64,000 bases of DNA from Acinetobacter piscicola (GCF_015218165.1 NZ_CP048659.1:2604001-2668000); one strand, 5' to 3'. Positions 18,026 through 27,854 are shown, numbered from the stretch's first letter. Made by a program: numbers and translations. Notes: a model not told the origin generated them from the sequence alone.

Positions 18026-18053
18026 AAAAAGCTCGCATCGCTGCGAGCTTTTT
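18026..18053 (+). terminator. Rho-independent terminator
   Basis: AAAAAGCTCGC and GCGAGCTTTTT flank a 6-base loop, with U-runs on both sides. It ends the small unknown gene at 17649-17996. Confidence 0.85.
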
Positions 18054-18328
18054 ATGTTGGAAAGCTAGTGCCTATTTCTTATCTGAACTAAACGTTGCAA
18101 ACTCAATAAGCTGTCATTGATCTGTCCAACTTCTTCGTAGCATCTTAATGATCTACTGTAGTTTTAATATAAATCTACCACGCAAAGTGCGCAAGATTGC
18201 TTAACATTTCAGCACGAACACTCTATCAAAATCTCATTGAATCACATTTTATAGAGTATTATAATTTTGCAAGCTTTAAATCATTGCATTTAAAGTTGAT
18301 AAAATATAATTTAATTTAGACAGCAAAT
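18054..18328. other. Intergenic region without a recognised element
   Basis: AT-rich sequence between convergent genes. I find no open frame, RNA gene or clear repeat; a terminator for the gene at 18329 is not obvious. Confidence 0.4.
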
Positions 18329-19048
18329 TTAAAAATAACCTTTTAAATTAAAACCATTTTCTTTTAAACGCTGTCTTAAGGGATCTGTTTCCTGTTTCAC
18401 CCCTTGTACAATGTCTTTGGTCATGGCAATGCCGATTTTAGGAAAAATTAAATAGGCTAGTTTTTCAGATAGATCCGCATAGTTTTGACCATCATCCGTG
18501 GTAAAAGCCGCCAGTTTAACTTTTTGCGATAATTGAGGAAAAAACTCGTCCATATCCGCTTTTAATTCCACACCACTGTAGACTAAATTTCGCCACTGAT
18601 TGGTTTTTAAATCTCGTACAAAAATTGCATCATACTGCGAATAAATTTTTTCTTGGTAAATCTGATCTATCGCAGAAATAGGAATCACACAGACTTCACC
18701 ATACGCTGCCAAAAAATTGGCTTTTGCGGCATGAAACTGAAGATGTTGTGAAGTATAAGCATCTTTGAGCAGATGAAAACTTTCTTCTGTATTTTCTAAA
18801 TATGCTTTTTCATCTATCCAATCTTCACCATCAAATACTTGTCCACCATGCTGTGCCCGAAAAACTTGAGCATAATCTGTAGCTTGATAATGTTTGATCA
18901 AGTCTTCAATCGTGCCTGTTTGGATGATTTTAACTTCATCTTGAATTTGTTGTTCAAGCTTCGAATAATCCTGTGTACACCTTAAATCTTGAGCAAATGA
19001 AAGTGTTGAGAATGTGAGTGCAGACAGTAGAAAACATAATTTCTTCAT
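18329..19048 (-). CDS. Uncharacterised secreted protein
   Basis: The product of about 239 residues has a Sec signal peptide (basic MKKL, hydrophobic core, cleavage after SFA at about residue 19-20) and a mature periplasmic domain of unknown family. The frame begins with TTG at 19051, but the next codon is ATG and gives the usual signal-peptide start. The early mature part has the LEQQIQDEVKIIQTGTIEDL helix and the later part alternates strands. A Cys pair (DLRCTQDY and GEVCVIP) could form a disulfide. It is transcribed alone, toward the tRNA-free gap. Confidence 0.75.
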   Translation of the reverse strand: MKKLCFLLSALTFSTLSFAQDLRCTQDYSKLEQQIQDEVKIIQTGTIEDLIKHYQATDYAQVFRAQHGGQVFDGEDWIDEKAYLENTEESFHLLKDAYTSQHLQFHAAKANFLAAYGEVCVIPISAIDQIYQEKIYSQYDAIFVRDLKTNQWRNLVYSGVELKADMDEFFPQLSQKVKLAAFTTDDGQNYADLSEKLAYLIFPKIGIAMTKDIVQGVKQETDPLRQRLKENGFNLKGYF

Positions 19049-19126
19049 CAAATTTTGACCTAGCGTGATTTTAATTATGGATAAAATTTACATGTCATTG
19101 TTAGTTGAATAAGCAATTTTTTATAA

Positions 19127-19202
19127 TGGTGCGCTCTGCGGGACTCGAACCCACTCCACAGGCTTCGGAAACCCGTACTCTATCCAGTTAAGCTAAGAGC
19201 GC
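19127..19202 (-). tRNA. tRNA-Arg (anticodon CCG)
   Basis: A 76-nt tRNA on the reverse strand. The acceptor GCGCTCT pairs with AGAGCGC, followed by ACCA including the encoded CCA. The anticodon loop TTCCGAA gives CCG. The T-loop is GTTCGAGTC. It reads the arginine codon CGG. Confidence 0.95.
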
Positions 19203-19389
19203 ATAAGAGAAGTGCGCACATCATATCAAAAAAATAACAGAGGTAAAGTATATATCTACCATTCTCATGACTTGCTGTCTAAGCTTTATACAATGTTCTA
19301 TTTCTGCAATGCACAATTCCATGTAATGCCCTTGGTTTATTTGCCAAGTTCGCTCACAATATACCCTCCCCAATTCATGTGAGAATTTC

Positions 19390-20325
19390 ATGACTGATGC
19401 ATTGACGTTAAGGGATTTATCTAAAACTTATCGCAACGGCTTTCAAGCACTCAAAGGCATTAATTTAACAGTGCCCGAAGGTGAATTTTATGCACTCTTA
19501 GGACCAAATGGTGCAGGAAAATCAACAACGATTGGGATTATCAGCTCTCTTACACGTAAAACTTCAGGGACAGTTGAAATTTTCGGGCATGATTTAGATA
19601 CCAACCCATCCAAAGCCAAACAATGTTTAGGTGTCGTTCCACAAGAATTTAACTTTGGACAATTCGAAAAAACCTTTGATATTTTAGTAACACAAGCAGG
19701 TTATTACGGTATTCCAAAGAAAATTGCGCAACAACGTGCTGAAGAATATTTAGAAAAATTGGGACTTTGGGAAAAAAGACACACCCAAGGACGCATGCTT
19801 TCAGGCGGTATGAAACGCCGCCTAATGATTGCACGTGCTATGATGCACGAACCTAAATTATTGATTTTAGATGAACCAACAGCAGGTGTAGACATCGAAT
19901 TGCGCCGTTCAATGTGGGATTTTCTCACTGAAATGAATGAAAAAGGCACAGCGATTATTTTAACTACACATTATCTAGAAGAAGCTGAAATGTTGTGCCG
20001 TCAAATTGCCATCATCGACCGAGGCGTAATTAAAGAAGACACCTCAATGAAGGCCTTTTTAAATCAGCTCAATGAAGAATCTTTTATCTTTGACTTAGAA
20101 AGTGCCATTGAACCGATCAAGATTGACATTATTGGCGTCAAATTTAACTTGATTGATCCTGTCACACTTGAAGTGACCATGGACAAAGCACATTCAATGA
20201 ATGATTTATTCCAACTGTTAGAAGCTCAAGGCATTCGTGTGCGCAGTATGCGTAACAAATCTAACCGTTTAGAAGAATTGTTTGTGAAAATGGTAGAGAA
20301 AAACCTTGAAGGAGCTGCGCAATGA
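19390..20325 (+). CDS. yadG: ABC transporter ATP-binding protein (YadG type)
   Basis: A 311-residue nucleotide-binding subunit of an ABC-2 exporter. It has the Walker A GPNGAGKST at residues 38-46, the signature LSGGMKRRL, Walker B LLILDEPTAGVD, and the switch His in TTHYLEEAE. Length and partner resemble YadG of E. coli. The stop overlaps the ATG of the permease gene as ATGA (20322-20325), showing translational coupling. The exported substrate is not known; the YadGH name is by similarity only. The tRNA-Arg gene lies upstream on the other strand. Confidence 0.9.
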   Translation: MTDALTLRDLSKTYRNGFQALKGINLTVPEGEFYALLGPNGAGKSTTIGIISSLTRKTSGTVEIFGHDLDTNPSKAKQCLGVVPQEFNFGQFEKTFDILVTQAGYYGIPKKIAQQRAEEYLEKLGLWEKRHTQGRMLSGGMKRRLMIARAMMHEPKLLILDEPTAGVDIELRRSMWDFLTEMNEKGTAIILTTHYLEEAEMLCRQIAIIDRGVIKEDTSMKAFLNQLNEESFIFDLESAIEPIKIDIIGVKFNLIDPVTLEVTMDKAHSMNDLFQLLEAQGIRVRSMRNKSNRLEELFVKMVEKNLEGAAQ

Positions 20326-21095
20326 ATTTTAATCAATTAAAAGTTGCGCTCTTTACCCTTGTACATAAAGAAGTTCGCCGTTTTATGCGAATCTGGCCAC
20401 AGACTTTACTACCACCTGCGATTACCATGAGTCTGTACTTTGTCATTTTCGGGAACTTAGTCGGTTCTCGTATTGGACAAATGGGCGGTTTCAGCTATAT
20501 GCAATTTATCGTACCAGGCTTGATCATGATGGCTGTGATTACTAATAGTTATGCCAACGTATCATCAAGTTTTTTCAGTGCAAAATTTCAAAAAAGTATT
20601 GAAGAACTCATTATGAGTCCTGTTCCGCTGCATATGGTACTGTGTGGCTATGTGATTGGTGGCGTTTGTCGTGGGGTCTTGGTGGGTTTGATTGTCACCA
20701 TGATGAGCCTATTTTTTACCGACTTAGCCATTCATAATATTTTTGTGACAATCTATACCGTCATCATTACGTCCCTCCTATTTTCTTTAGGTGGTTTCAT
20801 TAATGCGGTATATGCCAAATCATTTGATGATATTTCAATTATTCCAACCTTTGTACTTACCCCCCTTACCTACTTAGGTGGTGTATTCTACTCGATTAGT
20901 GCTTTAAGCCCATTTTGGCAAAATCTCTCTTTAATCAACCCGATTGTCTATATGGTAAATGCGTTCCGTTACGGCATTTTAGGTCATAGTGATGTCAATG
21001 TATCTTTATCACTCATCGTTGTGACATTATTCTGTGCTGTACTGTATGGTATTGCGTACTATTTACTTTCTCGTGGTTCAGGAATGCGTGAATAA
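20322..21095 (+). CDS. yadH: ABC-2 type transporter permease (YadH type)
   Basis: The 257-residue inner-membrane protein has about six hydrophobic helices and the ABC-2 membrane domain pattern: RIWPQTLLPPAITMSLYFVI at the start, SPVPLHMVLCGYVIGG in the middle, and the late TPLTYLGGVFYSISALSPFW and NPIVYMVNAFRYG motifs. It forms the transport channel with the ATPase encoded just upstream. Its TAA shares one base with the ATG of queF (TAATG), so three genes are read as one tightly coupled unit. Substrate unknown. Confidence 0.9.
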   Translation: MNFNQLKVALFTLVHKEVRRFMRIWPQTLLPPAITMSLYFVIFGNLVGSRIGQMGGFSYMQFIVPGLIMMAVITNSYANVSSSFFSAKFQKSIEELIMSPVPLHMVLCGYVIGGVCRGVLVGLIVTMMSLFFTDLAIHNIFVTIYTVIITSLLFSLGGFINAVYAKSFDDISIIPTFVLTPLTYLGGVFYSISALSPFWQNLSLINPIVYMVNAFRYGILGHSDVNVSLSLIVVTLFCAVLYGIAYYLLSRGSGMRE

Positions 21096-21907
21096 TGACT
21101 GTTGAACATTCTCTTTTAGGTAAAGAAACCAATTATCCAACCAGCTATCAGCCTGATATTTTATTTCCTATTTCACGTGCCCAAGCACGTGAAAACTACA
21201 AACATGTAGAAGGCATCTATAAAGGCAAAGATTGGTGGCATATTTTTGAAATTTCTTGGTTAAATGATCATGGCATCCCTCAAGTTGCAATTGGTCGGAT
21301 GACCTTGCCTGCTTGTTCTGAATTTTTGATCGAATCAAAGTCTTTAAAGTTATATTTTAACAGTATGAACTTTACTCAGTTTGCTTCTCAACAAGCCTTT
21401 ATTGACACTGTAGAAAAAGACTTATCACATGCTGCGCAAGCGCCTGTCACTTTAACCTTGTTTCAAGTCGATCAATTAGACATTGCTCAACCACAAGGCA
21501 TTTGTCTAGATGAACAACAACCTGACTGCTTAGTCAATCATCCTGATGCCTCATTATTGCAACTGGACGATTCAGAAAAAGTTGTTGAAGAACAGTTATT
21601 TTCACATCTTTTAAGAAGTAATTGCCCTGTGACAGGACAGCCTGATTGGGGAACGATTTTTATCCGTTATCGCGGTAAAAAACCTTGTTATCGTAGCATT
21701 TTAGCTTATATTATCTCTTATCGTCAGCACAACGGTTTTCACGAACAATGCGTGGAGCAAATCTTTGCCGATATTTGGCAAAATTTACAACCTGAAAAGT
21801 TGATGGTCTATGCAACTTATACGCGCCGTGGTGGTTTAGATATTAATCCATGCCGTGTGTCCGATGAATCATGGATGCCAAGCCCAATCCGATTGGCGAG
21901 ACAATAA
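21095..21907 (+). CDS. queF: NADPH-dependent 7-cyano-7-deazaguanine reductase
   Basis: QueF reduces preQ0 to preQ1 in queuosine biosynthesis. The 270-residue protein is the long two-domain type, as in E. coli. It has the substrate-binding FLIESKS motif at residues 77-83 and the active-site segment SNCPVTGQPDWG with the nucleophile Cys177 and Asp184. The late motif of the family, NGFHEQCVE with the conserved His-Glu, is also present. It overlaps the ABC permease gene by one base and is followed by an unknown gene after 22 bp, so all four are probably co-transcribed. Confidence 0.96.
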   Translation: MTVEHSLLGKETNYPTSYQPDILFPISRAQARENYKHVEGIYKGKDWWHIFEISWLNDHGIPQVAIGRMTLPACSEFLIESKSLKLYFNSMNFTQFASQQAFIDTVEKDLSHAAQAPVTLTLFQVDQLDIAQPQGICLDEQQPDCLVNHPDASLLQLDDSEKVVEEQLFSHLLRSNCPVTGQPDWGTIFIRYRGKKPCYRSILAYIISYRQHNGFHEQCVEQIFADIWQNLQPEKLMVYATYTRRGGLDINPCRVSDESWMPSPIRLARQ

Positions 21908-21929
21908 GATAAAACATTGAGGTTTTAAC

Positions 21930-22580
21930 ATGCCCTTTTTTGGTTTTGTACCTTCTGATGAACTTTTAAAGAACATTCAGACTGGTATTGAGAAAAAAAA
22001 TTCTAATGAACCACTGTACCCATTACGTGACCAAACTGCGCTATTAATTAACGATGAAATTATAGATGCATTGCTCGTAAAACTAGTGCAGCACTTTCCT
22101 GCTAGTGAAAAGCGTGATACGGCGGAAAAATTAGCAGGTTATGTCAAATCTACAGTTTCTGTTTTACTTAAACAACTTTTAAGTAAAGCCGACAATAATG
22201 TAGTTCGTCAGTCTATTGAGTTTTCTGAACGTAGTTTATTCAAAGCGCCAACAGGTGCATATCATATTGGTACGACACTCGATGCAAGTTTAGTCACGAG
22301 CTTAAAACATACTTTTGCTGAAATTAAAGCAGGAAATAAAGTCGATAAAGAAGCTTTAGCTGAACTGTATAAACAGTTTGCTGATGCTGCAATTCGTCAT
22401 TTTATGATTGATTTCAATAAAACCTTAGACCTTGGCATGATTAAGCGTAAAGCCTCTGACATCGGTGCTGCTGCTGTCACTAAAGCGGTGCATATTGCTA
22501 TCAATAAACTCATCCCGAATCTCAGCCGAGATGAATTAAAAGCTGTTGCGGAATATCACGATACTTTGTTCTTTAACTAA
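21930..22580 (+). CDS. Uncharacterised helical protein downstream of queF
   Basis: A 216-residue, largely alpha-helical protein; I recognise no family. There is no signal peptide. Near the start it has FGFVPSDELLKNIQTGIEKK, and the C-terminal half is rich in Ala/Lys helices (RKASDIGAAAVTKAVHIAIN). It is the last gene of the yadGH-queF unit and ends before a rho-independent terminator at 22627. Nothing in the chain ties it to queuosine or to transport. Confidence 0.7.
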   Translation: MPFFGFVPSDELLKNIQTGIEKKNSNEPLYPLRDQTALLINDEIIDALLVKLVQHFPASEKRDTAEKLAGYVKSTVSVLLKQLLSKADNNVVRQSIEFSERSLFKAPTGAYHIGTTLDASLVTSLKHTFAEIKAGNKVDKEALAELYKQFADAAIRHFMIDFNKTLDLGMIKRKASDIGAAAVTKAVHIAINKLIPNLSRDELKAVAEYHDTLFFN

Positions 22581-22626
22581 GTCTTTTTAGCAATAAGTCT
22601 TGCTTTACAAAGTTAAGCTATTCTCA

Positions 22627-22656
22627 AAAAATGCTCTTTTTATCAGGGCATTTTTT
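22627..22656 (+). terminator. Terminator of the yadGH-queF unit
   Basis: AAAAATGCTC (22627-22636) pairs with GGGCATTTTT (22646-22655) with one G-U wobble, followed by T residues. Confidence 0.7.
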
Positions 22657-22845
22657 ATGCCTCCAATTTATCTATACTATATATAGGTAAACTCAGTCAT
22701 ATAGAGAAGCTCAGCAAATTTACCCAATACTGCTACAAATAAAAAGTTATAGCCAATGCTTAATGGAACAATCATGGCAAATTAAAACAGATCAAGAATT
22801 CGATCCATACATATACAGTAAAACAAAAATGTTATAGGTGAACTG

Positions 22846-23694
22846 ATGCTTAAAAATATGGCTCAAAACTCGCAAAAATACCAACAGCGTTTAAGTTCTG
22901 CAATTCAAATCCGTAAAACGCGCTTTAATGCCCAATCGATACAACATCACTATACTGATGCCACCTTAATCTCACACTTTCTCACTGCACTTTCGATCAC
23001 CTTTCCACAAGGCGAACGCTTTTTTGTTGAAACTGTACGAAATGTACGTGATCAAATTGAAGATCCGCAGCTACAAGCCGATATTTCAGCTTTTATTGGT
23101 CAAGAAGCACATCATGCCCAAGCACACGAACAATTTAATGCTGCGGTGCAATCTAAACATTATCATCTAAAAAAGTATGAGGCCGCTTTAAACAAAGAAA
23201 TGCAACGTTTAAGAACGCTCAGTCAACGCCGTCAATTGGCTGCAACCGTGGCTTTAGAACATTTTACTGCGCTGATGGCAGGTTATATGCTCAAACACCC
23301 TGAAGTTATGTTTAAAGGTTTATCTGCAAATATGCAACAGCTGTGGTTGTGGCATGCTATTGAAGAAATTGAGCATAAACATGTGGCTTTTGATGTCTAT
23401 CAAACAATTTTTAATCATTTGGCACAGCGTCGTAGAAGTATGCGTACCATTAGTATTGGCTTTATCAGTGGCACAGCCATGATGACTGCAGACCTACTGT
23501 GGCAAGATCGTAAACATAGCTTGCATCGACCCGTGGAGCTCATGAAAAATATCAAAGCTTTGAGTGAGTTATGCTTGATGATGATACGATTATTTCCTGA
23601 ATATATCGCATTTTATGATCAGGACTTTCATCCCCAACAACTTGACCAACAACATCTATTAGATATGGGACGTCAATTACTCTACCCCAATTAA
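22846..23694 (+). CDS. Predicted metal-dependent hydrolase (PF10118 family)
   Basis: A 282-residue soluble helical protein with the residue pattern of the PF10118 metal-dependent hydrolase family. Metal-ligand motifs are EAHHAQAHEQFN, ALEHFTALMAG, and EEIEHKHVAFDVY, with Glu and His spaced as in ferritin-like di-iron proteins. The biochemical reaction of the family is not established. AGGTGA stands upstream of the ATG, and the gene is a single unit. Confidence 0.85.
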   Translation: MLKNMAQNSQKYQQRLSSAIQIRKTRFNAQSIQHHYTDATLISHFLTALSITFPQGERFFVETVRNVRDQIEDPQLQADISAFIGQEAHHAQAHEQFNAAVQSKHYHLKKYEAALNKEMQRLRTLSQRRQLAATVALEHFTALMAGYMLKHPEVMFKGLSANMQQLWLWHAIEEIEHKHVAFDVYQTIFNHLAQRRRSMRTISIGFISGTAMMTADLLWQDRKHSLHRPVELMKNIKALSELCLMMIRLFPEYIAFYDQDFHPQQLDQQHLLDMGRQLLYPN

Positions 23695-24350
23695 AATTTA
23701 AGCTCTAAACTCTTGATTTTTTTTTATTTCAATCTATTTTTGCAAGGCGCAACTTTTGATTGAAGTACAATTTTGAGTTGGTATTTAATTTTTTGACTTT
23801 TATAACATGCACATTTGATCAGACGACTTATTAGCAAAATAAATTCTATTAAACGATCAATAAAATATCCATATCCAATACACATCAATGAAAAGATTTA
23901 ACTTCAATGAAAGTATGAAATTTTATGCTGTTGCATAATACAAATACAATATTTTACCAAATATTCAACTATTACATTTTTAAATCAGAGCTTATACATA
24001 CTTTATCGCTCAATAAATAAGAATCTTGATAAATATCATGAATCAATGTCGTTATTTTAAACAATATTCTCTATTTTTCATATAATTTTCATAAATTTAG
24101 CATTTAAATCATCGTATATTCATAATTCACAAAAATATGCTGATAGATGCATGGACTTTGTCATGTTTTGTTTATGTATTTGTAAATGAGCACTGCGGTA
24201 ATGATATGTTAGCAAAAGTCGTTTCATTATGCTGTTTTTAGCATGATCTTGATCATACAAAGCATTACATTATCAGCGACTTTTGGTATGGTGATGTCCA
24301 TTCACATTTACACGTATTTATACCCATAGAAAATTAGGAAATTATCTTTC
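23695..24350. other. Long AT-rich intergenic region upstream of mltB with nested inverted repeats
   Basis: About 650 bp without a gene. Near mltB it holds nested repeats: CAAAAGTCG (24213-24221) with CGACTTTTG (24277-24285), and inside them ATGCT/AGCAT around GTTTTT (24229-24244) and ATGATCTTGATCAT (24243-24256). These could be a structured RNA or regulator sites. Confidence 0.4.
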
Positions 24351-25352
24351 ATGTTAAATTTTGGGCTTTTTCAGAAAGTAAGAAATATTGGCTTCTGTGC
24401 GGCTGCATTATCTATTACCAGTTTTTGTCAAGCAAATGACTTTGCCAATGATCCGAACTATAACAATTTTAAATTAAAAACAATGCAAACCTATGGTCTG
24501 AGCAGTGAACAAGTCGATTGGGCAATGAATGGTTCAAGAAATTTACCCAATATTATCAACATTATGAATAGACCAGGTGAAAGTAAACCTTGGTATCAAT
24601 ATAAAACCAATTTTTTAGCAGAAGGTACAATTCAACGTGGTGTACGCTTTAAAAACCAATATGCCGACACCCTAAATCGTGCAGAACAGCAATATGGCGT
24701 TCCACAAGCCATTATTCTGGGAATTTTAGGGGTTGAAACAGGATATGGCGCAAATAAAGGCTCTTTTATCACGCGTGATGCTCTTGCAACTTTAGGTTTT
24801 GGTTATGAACGTCGTGCGCAATATTTCCAAGATGAACTTTCTGCATTAATTGCTTGGTCCTATAAAGATGGCGTACCCACCAATTCGATTGTGGGTTCTT
24901 ATGCAGGGGCTGTAGGTTATCCGCAATTTATGCCCAGCAACATTCCTCTTTATGGCGTAGACTATGACGGCAATGGTCATGTTGACCTACGAAATTCGGC
25001 TATAGATGCCATTGGTTCAATCGCAAATTATCTTGCTCAAAAAGGTTGGCAACGAAATCAACCCATTGCATTCCAAGCACGTTACACAGGAAACAATCCT
25101 GATGCCATTATTGCGAAAGATTTAACCCAGCCAACACCCTATGGTGTCCTGAAAAATCAAGGCATCGCACCCATGAACCCCATTGTAAAAATTGATGATT
25201 TAGATCTGGTCAATGTCATCCAATTACAAGAAAGTTATGGGCCTGCATATTACATTACTTACCCTAATTTTCAGGTCATCACGACCTATAACAAAAGCAG
25301 AATGTATGCGACTGCTTTATGGCTTTTAGGCACAGAAATTGTCAATCGCTGA
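24351..25352 (+). CDS. mltB: Lytic murein transglycosylase B
   Basis: MltB cleaves peptidoglycan glycan strands to 1,6-anhydro products in the periplasm. The 333-residue protein has a signal peptide (cleavage near CQAND at about residue 28) and the SLT-2 domain: AIILGILGVETGYG with catalytic Glu129, SYAGAVGYPQFMPSNI, and the EF-hand-like DYDGNGHVDL loop. The C-terminal tail is short, as in this group of MltB proteins. The signal peptide contains a Cys but no clear lipobox, so it is probably soluble, not a lipoprotein. A long intergenic region with inverted repeats lies upstream. Confidence 0.92.
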   Translation: MLNFGLFQKVRNIGFCAAALSITSFCQANDFANDPNYNNFKLKTMQTYGLSSEQVDWAMNGSRNLPNIINIMNRPGESKPWYQYKTNFLAEGTIQRGVRFKNQYADTLNRAEQQYGVPQAIILGILGVETGYGANKGSFITRDALATLGFGYERRAQYFQDELSALIAWSYKDGVPTNSIVGSYAGAVGYPQFMPSNIPLYGVDYDGNGHVDLRNSAIDAIGSIANYLAQKGWQRNQPIAFQARYTGNNPDAIIAKDLTQPTPYGVLKNQGIAPMNPIVKIDDLDLVNVIQLQESYGPAYYITYPNFQVITTYNKSRMYATALWLLGTEIVNR

Positions 25353-25635
25353 GGCTTAATTTTCTTCCCGCTTAAATAAGTCAAGATTTTTTTCCATTAA
25401 AATGGTTGTTTTACAACCATTTTAAATAATTAGTTACAATTACGTATATTTATTAATCAAAATTCGTAAGTTTTTGTCCTTTTTGTAACTATTCATCAAA
25501 TATTAGTAGACACATTCGTTACTGCATGAATATTATCCCCTACCGTTAAATGTGGTTGCAAAAGTAAATTTACAGACTTTAGTTTTTATTTTTGAGTGTT
25601 CAAAAATAGATTTTAAGGTTCCCAGGAGTTAAACA

Positions 25636-26247
25636 ATGCATGCTTCACTAAAATATATGATCGCCCTGACCATGGGTTTAGGTATGACGCAAGTCAACTC
25701 AGAAATGGTCCAGTCATCATACTTAAACAACGATTCAGATAGTTCAAGCCTTGCGTCACGTGTTGTGAACAAAGATTCAACGAACTTTAATTCACACTTT
25801 TCAAACTTAAACAGTTTGTCAATTACTGAACGTTCTAGCGATAAAATCCGCCGTGATACACTCGCAGCCAAAGTTCAAGTGCAAGAAGACGAGCCTTCAG
25901 TCATTGATAAATTAAATGCTGTTGCATCAAATACTGTTCGTAAATTCTCACAAACAGGTGTTGCATCTTGGTATGGTCGTCAATTCCATGGTCGTAAGAC
26001 TGCAAGTGGCGATACATTTGATATGAATCAACTCACAGCAGCACATCGTAGCTTACCGTTAAACTGTTACATTCGTGTCACAAACAAAGACAATGGTAAA
26101 AGTGTGGTCGTAAAAGTAAATGACCGTGGTCCTTTCCATGGTAACCGTGTACTTGATTTGTCTTACGGTGCTGCTAAACGTCTGGGTATTACCAACTCTG
26201 GTACGGGTCGTGTAAGTATCGAACGTGTGGATGGTCCAAACTCTTAA
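25636..26247 (+). CDS. RlpA-like double-psi beta-barrel protein
   Basis: A 203-residue protein whose C-terminal 95 residues form the RlpA double-psi beta-barrel: GVASWYGRQFHGRKTASGDTFD, the LTAAHRSLP stretch, and VNDRGPFHGNRVLDLSYGAAKRLG. RlpA proteins act on denuded peptidoglycan at the septum as lytic transglycosylases or bind it. The N-terminus has a weak signal-like segment (MIALTMGLGMTQV). There is no lipobox Cys and no SPOR domain, so it is a short member and septal targeting is uncertain. AGGAG precedes the ATG. A terminator follows. Confidence 0.85.
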   Translation: MHASLKYMIALTMGLGMTQVNSEMVQSSYLNNDSDSSSLASRVVNKDSTNFNSHFSNLNSLSITERSSDKIRRDTLAAKVQVQEDEPSVIDKLNAVASNTVRKFSQTGVASWYGRQFHGRKTASGDTFDMNQLTAAHRSLPLNCYIRVTNKDNGKSVVVKVNDRGPFHGNRVLDLSYGAAKRLGITNSGTGRVSIERVDGPNS

Positions 26248-26268
26248 GTTTGCTCTCCCCATTTAACG

Positions 26269-26297
26269 GAAAAAGCCACATCTCCTGTGGCTTTTTT
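26269..26297 (+). terminator. Terminator of the RlpA-like gene
   Basis: AAAAGCCACA (26271-26280) and TGTGGCTTTT form a stem around a 5-base loop, with a run of T. Confidence 0.85.
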
Positions 26298-26542
26298 AAT
26301 TAAATGGCATTTTTTATTTCATTCCGCATTTCAATTCTTTCCTGCTCTCTAAAACAAAACACTTCGCCATGATTTAGCACCTATTCTCATATTTAAAGTG
26401 CCTTATTTTATGTGTATAAATTGCATTGGCTTAAAAGACTCAAAACTTTGCACATTTGACCTTTGACCATTTGTCTTTTCTCATCTATATTTTCATTGTG
26501 ACTAAAAAATAAATGAAAGAAGTCTAGCGCACGGAGTGCAAT

Positions 26543-26989
26543 ATGAAATCAATTACCGAATGGTTTGATGAATACAGTGAAAGTCATCAAAATAAAACCA
26601 ATAAAATGATCCATTGGGTTTGTGTCCCTGCGATCCTCTTTTCTATTCTTGGCATCCTTGCACATTTTAGCGCCTTACTGACTGCTTTAATTATTGTTCT
26701 CACATTAGTTTTTTATGCTCGCTTAGATTTAGTTTTAGCCGTCGCAATGGTTGCTCTTGTGACAGTCATGGCTTGGGTCATTTACTTACTTCCTGTTGGT
26801 GCAGGATTTTATATCGGTGTCTTTATTTTGGCTTGGGTTGGTCAGTTTTATGGTCATAAAGTAGAAGGTAAAAAGCCATCATTTTTTAAAGACCTCCAGT
26901 TTCTTCTCATTGGCCCTGTATGGTGCATGGACGCCTATCTAAGTAAAGTACTACCAAAATGGAAAAGTCGCCAAAAACTGGCTTTTTAG
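26543..26989 (+). CDS. Mpo1-like (DUF962) membrane protein
   Basis: A 148-residue inner-membrane protein with three to four helices. The N-terminal ITEWFDEYSESHQNKTNKMIHW and C-terminal GQFYGHKVEGKKPSFFKD motifs, with conserved His, are those of the DUF962/Mpo1 family. The yeast member Mpo1 is an Fe-dependent dioxygenase of 2-hydroxy fatty acids; the bacterial role is not proven here. GGAG precedes the ATG. The conserved histidines (in SHQ, IHW and GHK) are all in place. Confidence 0.85.
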   Translation: MKSITEWFDEYSESHQNKTNKMIHWVCVPAILFSILGILAHFSALLTALIIVLTLVFYARLDLVLAVAMVALVTVMAWVIYLLPVGAGFYIGVFILAWVGQFYGHKVEGKKPSFFKDLQFLLIGPVWCMDAYLSKVLPKWKSRQKLAF

Positions 26990-26997
26990 CGCAAATA

Positions 26998-27040
26998 AAC
27001 AAGGGGGAAATTTCACCAGTGAATTTACCCTTTGTTTTTT
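26998..27040 (+). terminator. Terminator of the Mpo1-like gene
   Basis: A 15-bp imperfect stem (26998-27012 with 27022-27036) followed by TTTTTT, nine bases after the stop codon. Confidence 0.7.
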
Positions 27041-27234
27041 ATAAAAAACTACGAATAAGCGATCAAAAATGCAATAATCTCAGGCTTATTTTTGATTTTC
27101 CATGTTCTAGAATATACTGACTCAATTGTCTTCATCTAAGTGCAAAATAATATAAAAAAATTAGATATTGAGTACGACATTTTATTTTTACAGCATCTCG
27201 TATCACAGCAAAAAATTGTTACTGCATTTGTAAA

Positions 27235-27786
27235 TTAACGAGAAATTTGACCATTATGTTTTAGCCAACCATCTTCATGACGACCTTGTGGATCATGATG
27301 AGTCCAATGCATCACCCCACCCTGCGGGCTATATTCATATTCACCAAAAAATTCAACAAGATCACCTTTCTTCAAATTTTCCAATCGTGGTGCTAAATCA
27401 ATATTATGTGCAACAAGTAAGGTTAAGCCGTTATCTAAAGTCAAAATAAATTTTTGATGCCGTGAACCCTCGTGATCATCACGCAATACTGCTTTGACTT
27501 TACCCTCAGACTGAACTTGAACATTGCTGAGTTTGCGTTCAAAAGATTTTTGAATCACCGCTAAGCCATGTCGATTTTGACTACTTTGTGTCGCATTTAT
27601 TTGACTAGAATTTTGATGATTTACTGCTTGTTGCTGTGGTTTTTGCAAATTTTGTGATTCTAAATGCGCATTTTCAGCACTTGTAGCAGAAGGATTTTGC
27701 TGATCTTGTTTTAAATCAATCCCAAAATATGCTGCAACAAGAACTGCGATCGCCGCGCCGATACTTAGATTGGTCTTATTTGCCAT
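27235..27786 (-). CDS. DUF3465 domain protein with N-terminal anchor
   Basis: The 183-residue product has one N-terminal hydrophobic helix ([15 protein letters not shown]), then a low-complexity Gln/Asn/Ser linker (about residues 27-72), then a C-terminal domain (about 75-180). The domain has the DUF3465 pattern: [50 protein letters not shown] and [19 protein letters not shown]. The function of DUF3465 is unknown; the strands and shared motif suggest an OB-like fold. It is anchored to the inner membrane, facing the periplasm. It diverges from the gene at 27855. Confidence 0.82.
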   Translation of the reverse strand: MANKTNLSIGAAIAVLVAAYFGIDLKQDQQNPSATSAENAHLESQNLQKPQQQAVNHQNSSQINATQSSQNRHGLAVIQKSFERKLSNVQVQSEGKVKAVLRDDHEGSRHQKFILTLDNGLTLLVAHNIDLAPRLENLKKGDLVEFFGEYEYSPQGGVMHWTHHDPQGRHEDGWLKHNGQISR

Positions 27787-27854
27787 CTACAATCATTCTA
27801 TGCTAAAAAATATTACCCGAATTATATAAACTTCCCTAACAATGAGAAAGCCAA

